The notes below the pieces were generated by a model. That model saw only the letters and a list, made by a program, of their open reading frames with translations, was not told the DNA's origin and ran no database searches. Shown here piece by piece: positions 34,004 to 42,462 of a DNA stretch of 50,797 nucleotides. The DNA is from Hyphomicrobiales bacterium (GTDB lineage Bacteria > Pseudomonadota > Alphaproteobacteria > Rhizobiales > Rhizobiaceae). The position numbers and the translations under genes were made by a program. The stretch covers positions 1 to 50,797 of the forward strand of contig UBNQ01000008.1 in the NCBI GenBank assembly GCA_900466875.1. Reading direction: 5' to 3'. Numbering within the stretch: position 1 is the first letter of the stretch; every line of letters starts with the position of its first letter.

Positions 34004-34358
34004 GCGCGCGCGTTGCCGGCCTTCTTATGCGCGATCCATCCCATGCCGTGCAGCTTGTGGCCGATCGCCGCAAGCCTCTTGCGTACAGGGCTTTGAAGCG
34101 CCATTTTCCATGTAATGGTCCGGGCACCCCGCCTCCTGATTTTGGCACATGCCGTCTTTTCTGGCGCCTTGCTTGACGGCAGGCGGCAGATGGCCGACCG
34201 TTCCCGGGCAGGAAATTGAGAGTGATCAAGGCCCGTCCCGTCGAAACGTAGTCTGCCACGTCGATCTGATCTGAAATTCCGCTCGTTCCATTCCGCATGC
34301 CGCCATCCCTTTCATTGTCCGTCGTCTTCCGGAAAGGCTGACTGAAGTCAGGCACTCT
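34004..34358. other. Intergenic region between mrp and kup
   Basis: A 355 nt gap. It holds a 7 bp perfect inverted repeat TGCCGTC/GACGGCA (34150-34156 and 34175-34181) with an 18 nt loop, about 180 nt before kup. No convincing gene is present. The kup promoter must lie here but I cannot place it; I see no recognisable potassium-responsive leader. Confidence 0.35.
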
Positions 34359-36260
34359 ATGGGTCACCCCGCCGAACATCATGCTGCTGAAAAGACGCGT
34401 ACCCACAGCCTGTTTGCGCTCACCCTCGGCTCGGTCGGCGTCGTCTATGGCGATATCGGCACCAGCCCGCTCTATGCATTTCGCGAAGCGCTGAAACCGA
34501 TTGCCAGTGACGGCGTGACCCCTATGGAAATCATCGGCCTGATCTCGCTGATGATCTGGACGCTGACGATCATCGTCACCCTGAAATACGTGATCTTCCT
34601 TCTGAGGGCTGACAATGACGGGGAGGGGGGCACGCTTTCGCTGCTGGCGCTGTTGACCAAATCGGCCAACGGCCAGCGCGCCATGCTGATGCTGCTCGGC
34701 CTGATCGGCGCAGCCCTTTTCCTCGGCGACGCGATGATTACGCCGGCGCTTTCGGTCATGTCCGCCGTCGAAGGCCTGAAATTGGTGACGCCGGAGCTGG
34801 ACAGCGCCGTCCTGCCGATCTCCGTCATCATCCTCATTGCGCTCTTTGCCATCCAGTCGAAGGGCACGGCCCTCGTATCCCGCTTCTTCGGACCGATCAC
34901 TGCACTCTGGTTCATCGTCATGGGCGCGATCGGGCTTGTGCATATCGCCGATGACCTCAGCATACTTCGGGCCTTCAATCCGTGGTACGCGATGGAGTTC
35001 ATGCTGCGCGAAGGTTTTGCCGGCATCGTGGTGCTCGGGGCGGTCTTCCTGACGGTGACCGGGGCGGAGGCACTTTACGCCGATCTCGGTCACTTTGGCC
35101 GCAAGCCCATCCAGCTTGCCTGGTTCCTGCTGGTTTTTCCGGCATTGACGCTCAATTACCTGGGGCAGGGCGCCATGGTGCTGCAGCATCCCGAAGCGAT
35201 GCGTGATCCCTTTTATCTGATGTTTCCCGAATGGGCGCTGATCCCGGTCATCCTTCTGGCGACGGCGGCAACGATCATCGCCAGCCAAGCGGTGATCACC
35301 GGCGCGTTCTCGCTGGTCCGCCAGGCGATCCATCTCGGTTATCTGCCGCGCATGCAGATCCTCTTCACCTCCGAGACCAATACCGGCCAGATCTTCCTCC
35401 CCGGCGTCAACACGCTGCTGCTGATCGGTGTCATCGCGCTCGTGCTCGGCTTCGAAAGTTCCGAATCGCTCGCCACCGCCTATGGCATCTCCGTCACCGG
35501 CGCGATGGTGGTGACGACGCTGATGGCCTTCGAATTCGTGCGTCTGCGCTGGCACTGGCCGCAGACGGTGGCGATCGCAGTCCTGGCCCCGCTTCTGGCC
35601 TTCGAGCTGGTTTTCCTCGGTGCGAACCTGCTTAAGATACACGATGGCGGCTGGGTGCCGGCGATGATGGCGATCATCTTCACCATCATCATGTGGACCT
35701 GGAAACGCGGCACCGCGATCCTGTTCGAAAAGACCCGCAGTATCGACGTGCCGCTCGAAACCTTCGTGCCGATGGTGGAGAAGAAGTCCGACCATGCGCC
35801 GGTCTCGGTGCCCGGTATCGCCATCTTCCTGACCAGCGATCCGCAGACGGCGCCCGCGGCTCTTCTGCACAACATCAAGCACAATCACGTCCTGCACGAA
35901 AAGAACGTCATCCTCACGATCCGCACCGTCAACAAGCCGCGCGTGTCGATCGACGAGAGATACCGCGTCGAAAAAATCTCCGAGCGCTTCACCGTCATCG
36001 AATTGCGCTTCGGCTTCATGCAATCGCACAACGTGTCCCAGGCGCTCGCCTATCTGCGCAAGACGGGCTTCAAGTTCGACATCATGTCGACCTCGTTTTA
36101 TCTCGGCCGCCGCAAGCTTATTCCGGATGCGCAGTCGGGCATGCCCATGTGGCAGGATCGGCTTTATATCGCCATGGCCAATGCCGCGACCGATCCGTCA
36201 GATTATTTCCACCTGCCGGCCAACCGGGTGGTGGAGCTGGGTGCCCACGTCATCATCTAA
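34359..36260 (+). CDS. kup: Low-affinity potassium transport system protein Kup
   Basis: Inner-membrane K+/H+ symporter of the KUP/HAK family, 633 residues. The signature [20 protein letters not shown] lies near residue 22, followed by about twelve transmembrane segments to residue 460 and a cytosolic C-terminal domain ending in [15 protein letters not shown]. Length is normal. Rhizobia usually carry several kup copies; which one this is cannot be told. It follows mrp with a long gap and is probably monocistronic. Confidence 0.95.
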   Translation: MGHPAEHHAAEKTRTHSLFALTLGSVGVVYGDIGTSPLYAFREALKPIASDGVTPMEIIGLISLMIWTLTIIVTLKYVIFLLRADNDGEGGTLSLLALLTKSANGQRAMLMLLGLIGAALFLGDAMITPALSVMSAVEGLKLVTPELDSAVLPISVIILIALFAIQSKGTALVSRFFGPITALWFIVMGAIGLVHIADDLSILRAFNPWYAMEFMLREGFAGIVVLGAVFLTVTGAEALYADLGHFGRKPIQLAWFLLVFPALTLNYLGQGAMVLQHPEAMRDPFYLMFPEWALIPVILLATAATIIASQAVITGAFSLVRQAIHLGYLPRMQILFTSETNTGQIFLPGVNTLLLIGVIALVLGFESSESLATAYGISVTGAMVVTTLMAFEFVRLRWHWPQTVAIAVLAPLLAFELVFLGANLLKIHDGGWVPAMMAIIFTIIMWTWKRGTAILFEKTRSIDVPLETFVPMVEKKSDHAPVSVPGIAIFLTSDPQTAPAALLHNIKHNHVLHEKNVILTIRTVNKPRVSIDERYRVEKISERFTVIELRFGFMQSHNVSQALAYLRKTGFKFDIMSTSFYLGRRKLIPDAQSGMPMWQDRLYIAMANAATDPSDYFHLPANRVVELGAHVII

Positions 36261-36475
36261 GGGAGGCCGAACACCTCCACCGCGTGTCCTCGCCGCAACA
36301 TTCACGCCTTTGTTAAATGCGCGTGTGCTGAAGGAGCCTGTGGAACAAGGCTTTCCATGCGCGGCGTTAACCGCTCATCAAGGTTAATGATTCACTCTTC
36401 AAGCAGTGTCGTCGCCCTGTCCCAGCCCCAGAGGCTTCCGGCGGGCTTCTATGGTTACCTTGTGGAGTTGCCGTT

Positions 36476-37654
36476 TTGCGTGCGAAAATTGTTCTGCGTA
36501 AGAGGTCCCTGCCGCGTTGGGACAGGTTGGCCTCTCCGGTTCTGCTGGGCCTCACTGCCTGGCTGGCCTTTCCGGCAGTGCCGTCCCAGGGTGACCTGAC
36601 CGATCTTTTTGCGGGCAGGAACGGCTCGTCGGAAAGCTGGCGCATGGTCATCACCCAGTCTCCGGCCGGATCGCTGCACACAGCCTCGCTCGCCTTCCCC
36701 GGCGGCTCCCACGTGCTGGGCGGCGATGCCGGTATTGCGCTGCCCGACGGACGCAAAATGGCGCTTGCCGACAAGGAAAAGCCGGGTGAGGGCACGCCGG
36801 ACGAAGACCGCGTCAACCGCGCCGAAAAGAAGGGACGCGTCGCGGCCGTCATGCCCATGCTTCCGCCCAAGGCGTTTTCCGCCGGCTCCATCCTCGAACG
36901 CTCGAGTTCGCTGACCAAGCCCGTCCAGGACGAGGATGAAATGACCGCCTTCGTCAAGGTCGACAAGGGCGAGCAGGCCAGCCAGCAGCCGATCGAGGTG
37001 GCCGAATTCTACTTCCGCAAGGATGAGGTGAAGGAGAAAAGCCTTCCGCCGATGATCGCCAGTCTCGTGACCAGCGATCATGCCGATATCCTCGCAACGG
37101 CCTATGCTTCTTCAGCGCCGGATTTCTCCCGCCAGTCGCCCTTCGATGCGATCCTGAAGAAACCTGAAGCCGGCCGCTTCATTCCACCGATCGGCCCGGA
37201 GGATCATGCCTGGGCGGCAAACCCGCTGCCGGCTGATTCCTTTTCGCCCAAGCAGCAGCAATGCCTGGCGTCGGGAATCTACTTCGAGGCGCGGGGCGAA
37301 TCGGTGCGCGGCCAGGCGGCCGTCGCCCAGGTCATTCTCAACCGCGTGCGCAATCCGGCCTATCCGGATACGATCTGCGATGTCGTTTATCAGAACGAGG
37401 ACTGGCGCAATCGCTGCCAGTTTTCCTTCGCCTGCGACAACATCAAGGACCGGATCCGCTCGCAGGATCACTGGAAGATGGCGCGCGAAGTGGCCATGGC
37501 CACGACCGCAGGCAGGATCTGGATGCCCGAGGTCGGTTCCGCGACACATTACCACGCAACCTATGTCCGGCCGAACTGGGCGAGGACGATGAAGAAGGTC
37601 GGCCGTATCGGTCTGCACGTCTTCTATAGAACCTATGGTGGTGGTTGGAGCTGA
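36476..37654 (+). CDS. SleB-type cell wall hydrolase
   Basis: A 392-residue exported protein. A basic N-terminus and hydrophobic segment (LASPVLLGLTAWLAFPAV) form a signal anchor; residues 40-250 are low-complexity linker; the C-terminal hydrolase_2/SleB domain (about 260-392) shows CLASGIYFEARGESVRGQAA with the catalytic Glu, VILNRVRNPAYPDTICDVVY, CQFSFACD and THYHATYVRPNWA. The start is TTG at 36476, supported by GGAG 8 nt upstream; the next ATG would remove the signal segment. Role: peptidoglycan cleavage, partner genes not adjacent. Confidence 0.85.
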   Translation: MRAKIVLRKRSLPRWDRLASPVLLGLTAWLAFPAVPSQGDLTDLFAGRNGSSESWRMVITQSPAGSLHTASLAFPGGSHVLGGDAGIALPDGRKMALADKEKPGEGTPDEDRVNRAEKKGRVAAVMPMLPPKAFSAGSILERSSSLTKPVQDEDEMTAFVKVDKGEQASQQPIEVAEFYFRKDEVKEKSLPPMIASLVTSDHADILATAYASSAPDFSRQSPFDAILKKPEAGRFIPPIGPEDHAWAANPLPADSFSPKQQQCLASGIYFEARGESVRGQAAVAQVILNRVRNPAYPDTICDVVYQNEDWRNRCQFSFACDNIKDRIRSQDHWKMAREVAMATTAGRIWMPEVGSATHYHATYVRPNWARTMKKVGRIGLHVFYRTYGGGWS

Positions 37655-37882
37655 TACAAGCGCATCCGCCCCTGCTGATTCCCGCAACAGTTTTATCCGC
37701 CATAGTGCCACTTCAGCTATAAAGCGATGAATTCATTGGCTTTAAATCCCTTGGGGCAAGCTGTTTCAGCGCCTTGACTAGCAAGGCGGCGAAAACTATG
37801 TTGCGCGCACTTGAAAGAGGGCCGGAAGGCGCGAATTCCCTCGCTAACCGTTGTGCGGCTTTGCCGTACGGGAGAGCCGGTG

Positions 37883-38242
37883 ATGGAGGATGCGATGGAC
37901 GAGCCTGATGATGGTCTGGATGAGCGCCGGAAGCGCCTTTCTGCAGCCTTGGCTGACAGGGAGGCCGAAAGCGCGGCAGAGGATAGGAAGAACGGACAGT
38001 CGGAAGCCAGCCGCAAGGGAATGGCGCTCGGATTGAAGATTTCCTCCGAATTCATTTCTGCCATCGCCGTGGGCGGAATCTTAGGCTATCTGATCGATTG
38101 GGCCATCGGCTCAAAACCTTGGGGGATGATACTTTTTGTCCTCCTCGGATTTTGTGCCGGTGTGTTAAGTGTGCTCCGCGCCGTAGGCATGGTGGCTCAG
38201 CCACCACACCTTGATGGCCGCAGCAATCAGGACAAGAAGTGA
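37883..38242 (+). CDS. atpI: ATP synthase protein I (AtpI/AtpZ type)
   Basis: A 119-residue inner-membrane assembly factor for the F0 c-ring. A charged N-terminus (DERRKRLSAALADREAESA) is followed by two transmembrane segments: SAIAVGGILGYLIDWAIG and GMILFVLLGFCAGVLSVLR. GGGAG lies 8 nt before the ATG at 37883; an ATG four codons later (37895) also has GGAGG 5 nt upstream. First gene of the F0 operon, 60 nt before atpB. Confidence 0.87.
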   Translation: MEDAMDEPDDGLDERRKRLSAALADREAESAAEDRKNGQSEASRKGMALGLKISSEFISAIAVGGILGYLIDWAIGSKPWGMILFVLLGFCAGVLSVLRAVGMVAQPPHLDGRSNQDKK

Positions 38243-38302
38243 GGCGGCCTTAGGTCGTCTGATGAACAGGCCGCGCTGGCGGTCATCGAAAGAGGGTAGA
38301 CG

Positions 38303-39055
38303 GTGGCAAACGATCCGATCCATCAGTTCCACATCAACACGATCGTGCCGATCGAAATCGGCGGGATTGATTTCTCTTTCACCAACGCTTCCTTGTTCAT
38401 GGTCGCAACGGTCGCTATCGCTGCCGGCTTTCTCTATTTCTCCACGTCGCAGCGCTCGCTGATCCCGGGCCGCGCGCAGTCCGTTGCCGAAATGTCCTAT
38501 GAATTCGTCGCGAATATGTTGCGCGAAGGGGCAGGCAGCCACGGCATGAAGTTCTTCCCGCTGGTCTTTTCGCTGTTCATGTTCATCCTGACGGCGAACC
38601 TGATCGGCATGTTCCCCTATTTCTTCACCGTCACCAGCCAGATCATCGTTACCTTCGCCCTGTCGATCCTGGTCGTCGGTCTCGTCGTGGTCTACGGTTT
38701 TGCCAAGCACGGTTTCCGGTTCCTGAAACTTTTCGTGCCATCCGGTGTTCCGGGCGTCCTGATGCCTCTCGTTGTCTCGATCGAGGTCATCTCCTTCATC
38801 GCCCGCCCGATCAGCCTGTCGGTTCGTCTTTTTGCGAACATGCTGGCCGGCCACATCACGCTCAAGGTTTTCGCAGGTTTCGTGACCTCGCTCGGCGCAC
38901 TCGGCGCGCTCGGCATCGGCACGGCCATCCTGCCCCTCATCATGACCGTCGCTCTGACCGGTCTGGAATTTCTCGTTGCATTCCTTCAGGCCTACGTCTT
39001 CGCAGTCCTGACATGCATGTACCTGAACGATGCCCTGCATCCGGACGGTCACTGA
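38303..39055 (+). CDS. atpB: ATP synthase F0 subunit a
   Basis: Integral membrane proton-channel subunit of F1F0 ATP synthase, 250 residues, five to six transmembrane segments. The conserved Arg region is [20 protein letters not shown] near residue 170, and the C-terminal helix is [23 protein letters not shown] start at 38303 with AGAGGG at 38291-38296. It is followed by atpE after 68 nt in the classical order a-c-b'-b. Confidence 0.97.
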   Translation: MANDPIHQFHINTIVPIEIGGIDFSFTNASLFMVATVAIAAGFLYFSTSQRSLIPGRAQSVAEMSYEFVANMLREGAGSHGMKFFPLVFSLFMFILTANLIGMFPYFFTVTSQIIVTFALSILVVGLVVVYGFAKHGFRFLKLFVPSGVPGVLMPLVVSIEVISFIARPISLSVRLFANMLAGHITLKVFAGFVTSLGALGALGIGTAILPLIMTVALTGLEFLVAFLQAYVFAVLTCMYLNDALHPDGH

Positions 39056-39123
39056 GAAATAAAGTCGTTGGTGCTTGAGGGCACCAGTCCAAAGCCGCAA
39101 CAAACCATTCGAAGGAGTTCATC

Positions 39124-39351
39124 ATGGACGCGGAAGCAGCAAAGTACATCGGCGCAGGTATCGCTTGCCTCGGCATGGGTGGCGCAGGCATCGGCCTCGG
39201 CACGATTTTCGGCAACTACCTGTCGGGCGCTCTGCGTAACCCGTCGGCTGCTGATGGCCAGTTCGGCCGCCTGATTTTCGGCTTCGCCGTTACGGAAGCT
39301 CTGGGCATCTTCTCGCTGCTCGTAGCTCTCCTTCTCCTGTTCGCTGTCTAA
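39124..39351 (+). CDS. atpE: ATP synthase F0 subunit c
   Basis: Proteolipid of the rotor ring, 75 residues, two transmembrane hairpin helices. Helix 1 carries the [17 protein letters not shown] glycine zipper, the polar loop is [10 protein letters not shown] and the proton-binding carboxylate is Glu58 in [16 protein letters not shown] precedes the ATG. A strong intercistronic hairpin follows, which fits the need for many more c than a, b or b' subunits. Confidence 0.97.
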   Translation: MDAEAAKYIGAGIACLGMGGAGIGLGTIFGNYLSGALRNPSAADGQFGRLIFGFAVTEALGIFSLLVALLLLFAV

Positions 39352-39378
39352 GACTTAATCGTCTAGCGGCATAGGATA

Positions 39379-39414
39379 GGATCACGGCCGGCCGGAAACG
39401 GTGAGCCGTGATCC
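39379..39414 (+). terminator. Intercistronic hairpin after atpE
   Basis: GGATCACGGC (39379-39388) and GCCGTGATCC (39405-39414) form a perfect 10 bp stem; inside the loop CCG-GAAA-CGG extends it with a tetraloop. It lies 27 nt after the atpE stop and 30 nt before atpF'. There is no U-tract, so it more likely protects the atpE mRNA end or partly attenuates read-through than terminates fully. Confidence 0.55.
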
Positions 39415-39444
39415 ACTTTATATGGAATTCACCTGGAGGTGATG

Positions 39445-40056
39445 ATGTTCGTGACCTCGGCATACGCGCAGACCGCGCCGGCCGCATCTGAAACGCCCGC
39501 AGCGCCTGCTGGCGAGGTTCATACCGAAACCGGCGTCGCGCACGGCGGAGAGCATGAGTCCGCGGGCTTCCCGCCATTCGACTCGTCGCATTTCGCTTCG
39601 CAGCTTCTCTGGCTCGCCATCACTTTCGGCCTTTTCTATCTTGTGATTCAGAAGGTCATCATGCCGCGCGTTGGCGGCATTATCGAGGACCGCAAGGGCC
39701 GTATCGCCGGCGACCTCGAGGAAGCAAGCCGCCTGAAGGCGGAAGCCGACGCTGCCGTCGAGACCTATGAAAAGGAACTGGCTGCGGCTCGTTCCAAGGC
39801 AAACGGCATTGCCGAAGCTGCCCGCAACGACGCCAAGGCGAAGGCTGCTGCCGATCGCACCGCGATCGAGGCGGAACTGGCGGCCAAGCTCGCTGCAGCC
39901 GAAGCCCGTATCGGTGAGATCAAGACCAAGGCTTTTGCCGAAGTCGGCGCGATTGCCGAAGACACGGCAACCGCGATCGTCGATCAACTGATCGGCGGCA
40001 AGGCCACCGGCGACGACATCAAGGCTGCTGTCGCAGCTGCCAAGACGGGAGCCTGA
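39445..40056 (+). CDS. atpF2: ATP synthase F0 subunit b'
   Basis: Peripheral-stalk subunit found alongside b in alphaproteobacteria and photosynthetic organisms; 203 residues. An Ala/Pro/Glu-rich N-terminal extension with AYAQTAPAA precedes the single transmembrane segment ([20 protein letters not shown]), then a long charged coiled coil with Ala/Lys/Glu heptads. GGAGG 5 nt before the ATG at 39445 selects this start over GTG 39439 and ATG 39442. It ends 3 nt before atpF. Some annotations call this gene atpG. Confidence 0.93.
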   Translation: MFVTSAYAQTAPAASETPAAPAGEVHTETGVAHGGEHESAGFPPFDSSHFASQLLWLAITFGLFYLVIQKVIMPRVGGIIEDRKGRIAGDLEEASRLKAEADAAVETYEKELAAARSKANGIAEAARNDAKAKAAADRTAIEAELAAKLAAAEARIGEIKTKAFAEVGAIAEDTATAIVDQLIGGKATGDDIKAAVAAAKTGA

Positions 40057-40059
40057 TCC

Positions 40060-40539
40060 ATGGATGCAACATTTTGGGCCCTGGTCGGTCTCATCCTCTT
40101 CCTCGGCCTGATGATTTACATCAAGGTTCCGGGCATGGTGGGGAAGTCGCTCGACCAGCGCGCCGACAACATTCGCGGCGAACTCGACCAGGCCAAGCGC
40201 CTGCGTGAGGAAGCCCAGGCGCTGCTCGCCGAATACCAGAAGAAGCGCAAGGAAGCCGAAGCCGAAGCTGCAGCCCTGGTTGCTGCCGCCGAACGCGAAG
40301 CCGCTCTGCTGACCGAGGAAGCACGCCAGAAGACCGAGGAATTCGTTGCTCGCCGCAACGCGCTCTCGGAACAGAAGATCAAGCAGGCTGAAGCCGACGC
40401 CATCAGCGCCGTCCGTTCTGCCGCCATCGACATCGCCATCGCAGCCGCCGGTAAGGTGATTGCGTCGAAGACCGACAAGACCACCCAGACCGCGCTCTTC
40501 AAGGACGCCGTCGCCAAGGTCCAGTCGCGCCTAAACTGA
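40060..40539 (+). CDS. atpF: ATP synthase F0 subunit b
   Basis: Peripheral-stalk subunit, 159 residues. One N-terminal transmembrane helix (MDATFWALVGLILFLGLMIY) then an uninterrupted Arg/Glu/Ala-rich coiled coil ending KDAVAKVQSRLN. It forms a heterodimer with b'. Last gene of the F0 operon; a strong terminator follows. The F1 genes must be elsewhere, as is usual in rhizobia. Confidence 0.95.
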   Translation: MDATFWALVGLILFLGLMIYIKVPGMVGKSLDQRADNIRGELDQAKRLREEAQALLAEYQKKRKEAEAEAAALVAAAEREAALLTEEARQKTEEFVARRNALSEQKIKQAEADAISAVRSAAIDIAIAAAGKVIASKTDKTTQTALFKDAVAKVQSRLN

Positions 40540-40563
40540 TCGCTCGATCGGATATGGAATTTG

Positions 40564-40593
40564 AAAAGCCGGGTGGAAACGCCCGGCTTTTTT
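40564..40593 (+). terminator. Intrinsic terminator of the atp F0 operon
   Basis: AAAAGCCGGG (40564-40573) and CCCGGCTTTT (40582-40591) form a 10 bp stem with an 8 nt loop, running into a six-T tract (40588-40593). It is the clearest Rho-independent terminator in the window, 25 nt after the atpF stop. Confidence 0.9.
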
Positions 40594-40684
40594 GTTGACA
40601 TAAAGGTTTGGTCCCTTTGTGCATGACTGGGGCCGGCGCAGGCAAGTTGCCAGCGGGCGCTCGTCGGCTTTCGGCTCGAAGCGT

Positions 40685-41089
40685 TTAGGTCTTGCGCCGA
40701 GCAATATCTGTCTCACGCGGTTGAAGGATGATTCTAATTTCTGAACGGCCGCTATCATCTTTGGGTACAATGTGCAGATAGAGATGATCGTTGTAACGCC
40801 CGACCGCGAATTTTGCAGAAATCGGTGCAGTGTCAGCTTCGAATATCCATTTGCCTTCACCAGAAGCCAGAATGCCGTTCGTCTCCGGGTCCAGCAACAA
40901 CATCGACCAGCCCGCTGAGCTGAAGAAGCCGACTGCCTCACCATGTTGAATGACACCAACTGAAGGAAACGATCCGTCTGAACTGCGCCATCGTCCAGCT
41001 AGAAGATGTTCGGCCGCCCCAGCTGGGAAAGTCGCTGAGACAAAAACAATGAGGGCAACGGAAAGGGAATGTCGGCACGAACCCAGCAT
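40685..41089 (-). CDS. Hypothetical secreted protein in the rnhB-proximal islet
   Basis: A 134-residue protein with a signal peptide (RHSLSVALIVFVSATFPAGA, cleavage probably at AGAA) and a mature beta-rich domain: LAGRWRSSDGSFPSVGVIQH, then GFFSSAGWSMLLLDPETNGI and LYLHIVPKDD. The pattern suggests a small lipocalin- or avidin-like barrel, but I recognise no family. Base composition is less GC-rich than the atp genes beside it. First gene of the accessory islet between atpF and rnhB. Confidence 0.6.
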   Translation of the reverse strand: MLGSCRHSLSVALIVFVSATFPAGAAEHLLAGRWRSSDGSFPSVGVIQHGEAVGFFSSAGWSMLLLDPETNGILASGEGKWIFEADTAPISAKFAVGRYNDHLYLHIVPKDDSGRSEIRIILQPRETDIARRKT

Positions 41090-41192
41090 GAATGTCCCCC
41101 GTAGATCTGGCTCGTTGGAAGTGGTGCTGCCGGATTACGTTCGAATTGTGAGCGACTATCTTGGGCCAAACGAGGTCGTTCTCTCGAAGTGC

Positions 41193-41423
41193 TCAATAGC
41201 TGAAAGTTGCGCCTTTTCGCCGCCGCTGGGGCTTGTCAGGCCAGTCTTTGGATGACAGGGCAATTCCAACATGGCGCTGCATCTCCGCGTTGAAACACCC
41301 GGCGAATTGTGAGGTCACAAATCCTCGCTCAAAATGGTGGTGTCCGGAGTTAGTCACAAGCACAGCATCAGTATCATAGGCGTATCCAGCAAGAATCTCG
41401 TCGCGGCGATCGGACGCTCGCAA
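41193..41423 (-). CDS. Doubtful short ORF or gene remnant in the islet
   Basis: A 76-codon frame with a TTG start and no ribosome site, reading ILAGYAYDTDAVLVTNSGHH then HFERGFVTSQFAGCFNAEMQ. It does not look random but has no good start, so it may be the broken end of a longer gene. No family recognised. Confidence 0.25.
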   Translation of the reverse strand: MRASDRRDEILAGYAYDTDAVLVTNSGHHHFERGFVTSQFAGCFNAEMQRHVGIALSSKDWPDKPQRRRKGATFSY

Positions 41424-41448
41424 CTGGCCTTAGCGTGGCAAGCTCCGT

Positions 41449-41751
41449 CTAGAGCCTGCGCGCTTCCAGCCGTCGTTTGTCATGCTCGACATGCTCGAAA
41501 CCCTTCTGTGTCAGGCGGAACTGTCGTTTCTGGAACTCGCCGCGGATAAGGATAAAACCTTGTTCCTCGGCTTCGGCCAAAGTCTTCAGGCTTGTTCCTT
41601 TCGGGGGAGACTGCCAACCCAGGCCCGCGGCGCTGTGCAGCAATACCATTATCTTGATAATCTTGTTTCTCCACGGATGGTGCTTAGGCGCGCACTCATA
41701 GCCTTGTGCCTCCGCTGCTGCAATGATCACGGATGAACGAATCCGCGCCAT
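41449..41751 (-). CDS. Hypothetical protein, possible winged-helix fold, in the islet
   Basis: A 100-residue protein starting MARIRSSVIIAAAEAQGYEC. The second half, SLKTLAEAEEQGFILIRGEF then QKRQFRLTQKGFEHVEHDKR, alternates helices with a short hairpin in the way of a winged-helix domain that ends in a basic tail. Family unknown. The ATG at 41751 is chosen because the upstream extension looks non-coding; no strong ribosome site. It lies 71 nt downstream of the rnhB 3'-end remnant. Confidence 0.5.
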   Translation of the reverse strand: MARIRSSVIIAAAEAQGYECAPKHHPWRNKIIKIMVLLHSAAGLGWQSPPKGTSLKTLAEAEEQGFILIRGEFQKRQFRLTQKGFEHVEHDKRRLEARRL

Positions 41752-41822
41752 GGTGGTCAGTGCAGCCCTCGTCGTTTCGGCCGGATACAGTGGTTGGTCG
41801 CCTCGGTGCCCGTTCCCCAAGC

Positions 41823-41957
41823 CTATCCCTCCGCCGCATCATCCTTCTTCAGCGGCCGAAAGCTCATCCGATTCAGCGGGCAGGGGCCATCGGCAACGAT
41901 CGCGTCGCGGTGCTGTTCGGTGCCGTAGCGGGCGTGCTTGGCAAAGCCGTAGGCCGG
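41823..41957 (-). pseudogene. Duplicate 3' end of rnhB (remnant)
   Basis: The frame reads [20 protein letters not shown] then [20 protein letters not shown] before a TAG stop. It matches the C-terminus of the intact rnhB (42463-43122). At DNA level 41839-41957 aligns without gaps to 42473-42591 with 19 differences in 119 positions (about 84% identity). The rest of rnhB is absent here. The divergence argues against recent tandem duplication and for a 3' end brought in from, or displaced by, a related rnhB. Confidence 0.85.
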
Positions 41958-41965
41958 TTTTGCGC

Positions 41966-42454
41966 TCAGGTCTGACGTTGTGGAAATGCGCGGCGGCTGC
42001 GAAACGTCAGCCACTGCGGCCATACACTTTCAACGGCCGCATGCCGGGCGGCAATGGATGACGGATACGCGGCATCTGACTGATTGGCGTTATATCGTGG
42101 GTCATCCGCGCTCGTAACAATGATCGGGGGCGCCCCGAACTGATCCGCGGTAATATCGAGTATGAGGCCGCCGCAATGAGCCCACGCATGGCTTTCCCAG
42201 CGATCACCTGAAAAGAATCCGAAAGGACTGACGCGGTTGAGGCCGGTTGCATCGAATGGATTGCCGATAGCGAATTCGCATTCGAGGCCTTCCAGACGCA
42301 GTGCCTTGCAGAGAAACAGACTGCTTCGGCCACAGGTGCCTCGCGAGTTAGGCGACGGCACCGCATCGCCGCGCCGTTCATGCCAGAGTGGCCAGATTGT
42401 CTCGAGAAACAGGCGGGTGTCCGCAATATGGCCAACGAGTGTCCCAGTGGCCAC
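41966..42454 (-). CDS. Transglutaminase-like Cys-His-Asp protein, cargo between two rnhB 3' ends
   Basis: A 162-residue protein. [27 protein letters not shown] and [14 protein letters not shown] give, in order, the Cys, His and Asp of a transglutaminase/papain-like triad (about Cys41, His90, Asp101). It could be a small protease, amidase or transglutaminase. GTG start at 42454, 8 nt after the rnhB stop, so it may be cotranscribed with rnhB. Its end lies 8 nt from the rnhB remnant, so it fills the interval between the two rnhB 3' ends almost exactly. Function unknown. Confidence 0.65.
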   Translation of the reverse strand: MATGTLVGHIADTRLFLETIWPLWHERRGDAVPSPNSRGTCGRSSLFLCKALRLEGLECEFAIGNPFDATGLNRVSPFGFFSGDRWESHAWAHCGGLILDITADQFGAPPIIVTSADDPRYNANQSDAAYPSSIAARHAAVESVWPQWLTFRSRRAFPQRQT

Positions 42455-42462
42455 GGCGCCGC

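Noticed and set aside
34150..34181. TGCCGTC/GACGGCA inverted repeat as a riboswitch stem for kup
   Set aside because: Only 7 bp, no other conserved element visible, and no known potassium or c-di-AMP riboswitch pattern; kept only as a note on the gap.
33408..36029. 873-codon open frame antisense to mrp and kup
   Set aside because: Spans two recognised genes on the other strand and has shadow composition (His/Asp/Arg-rich); no ribosome site or domain.
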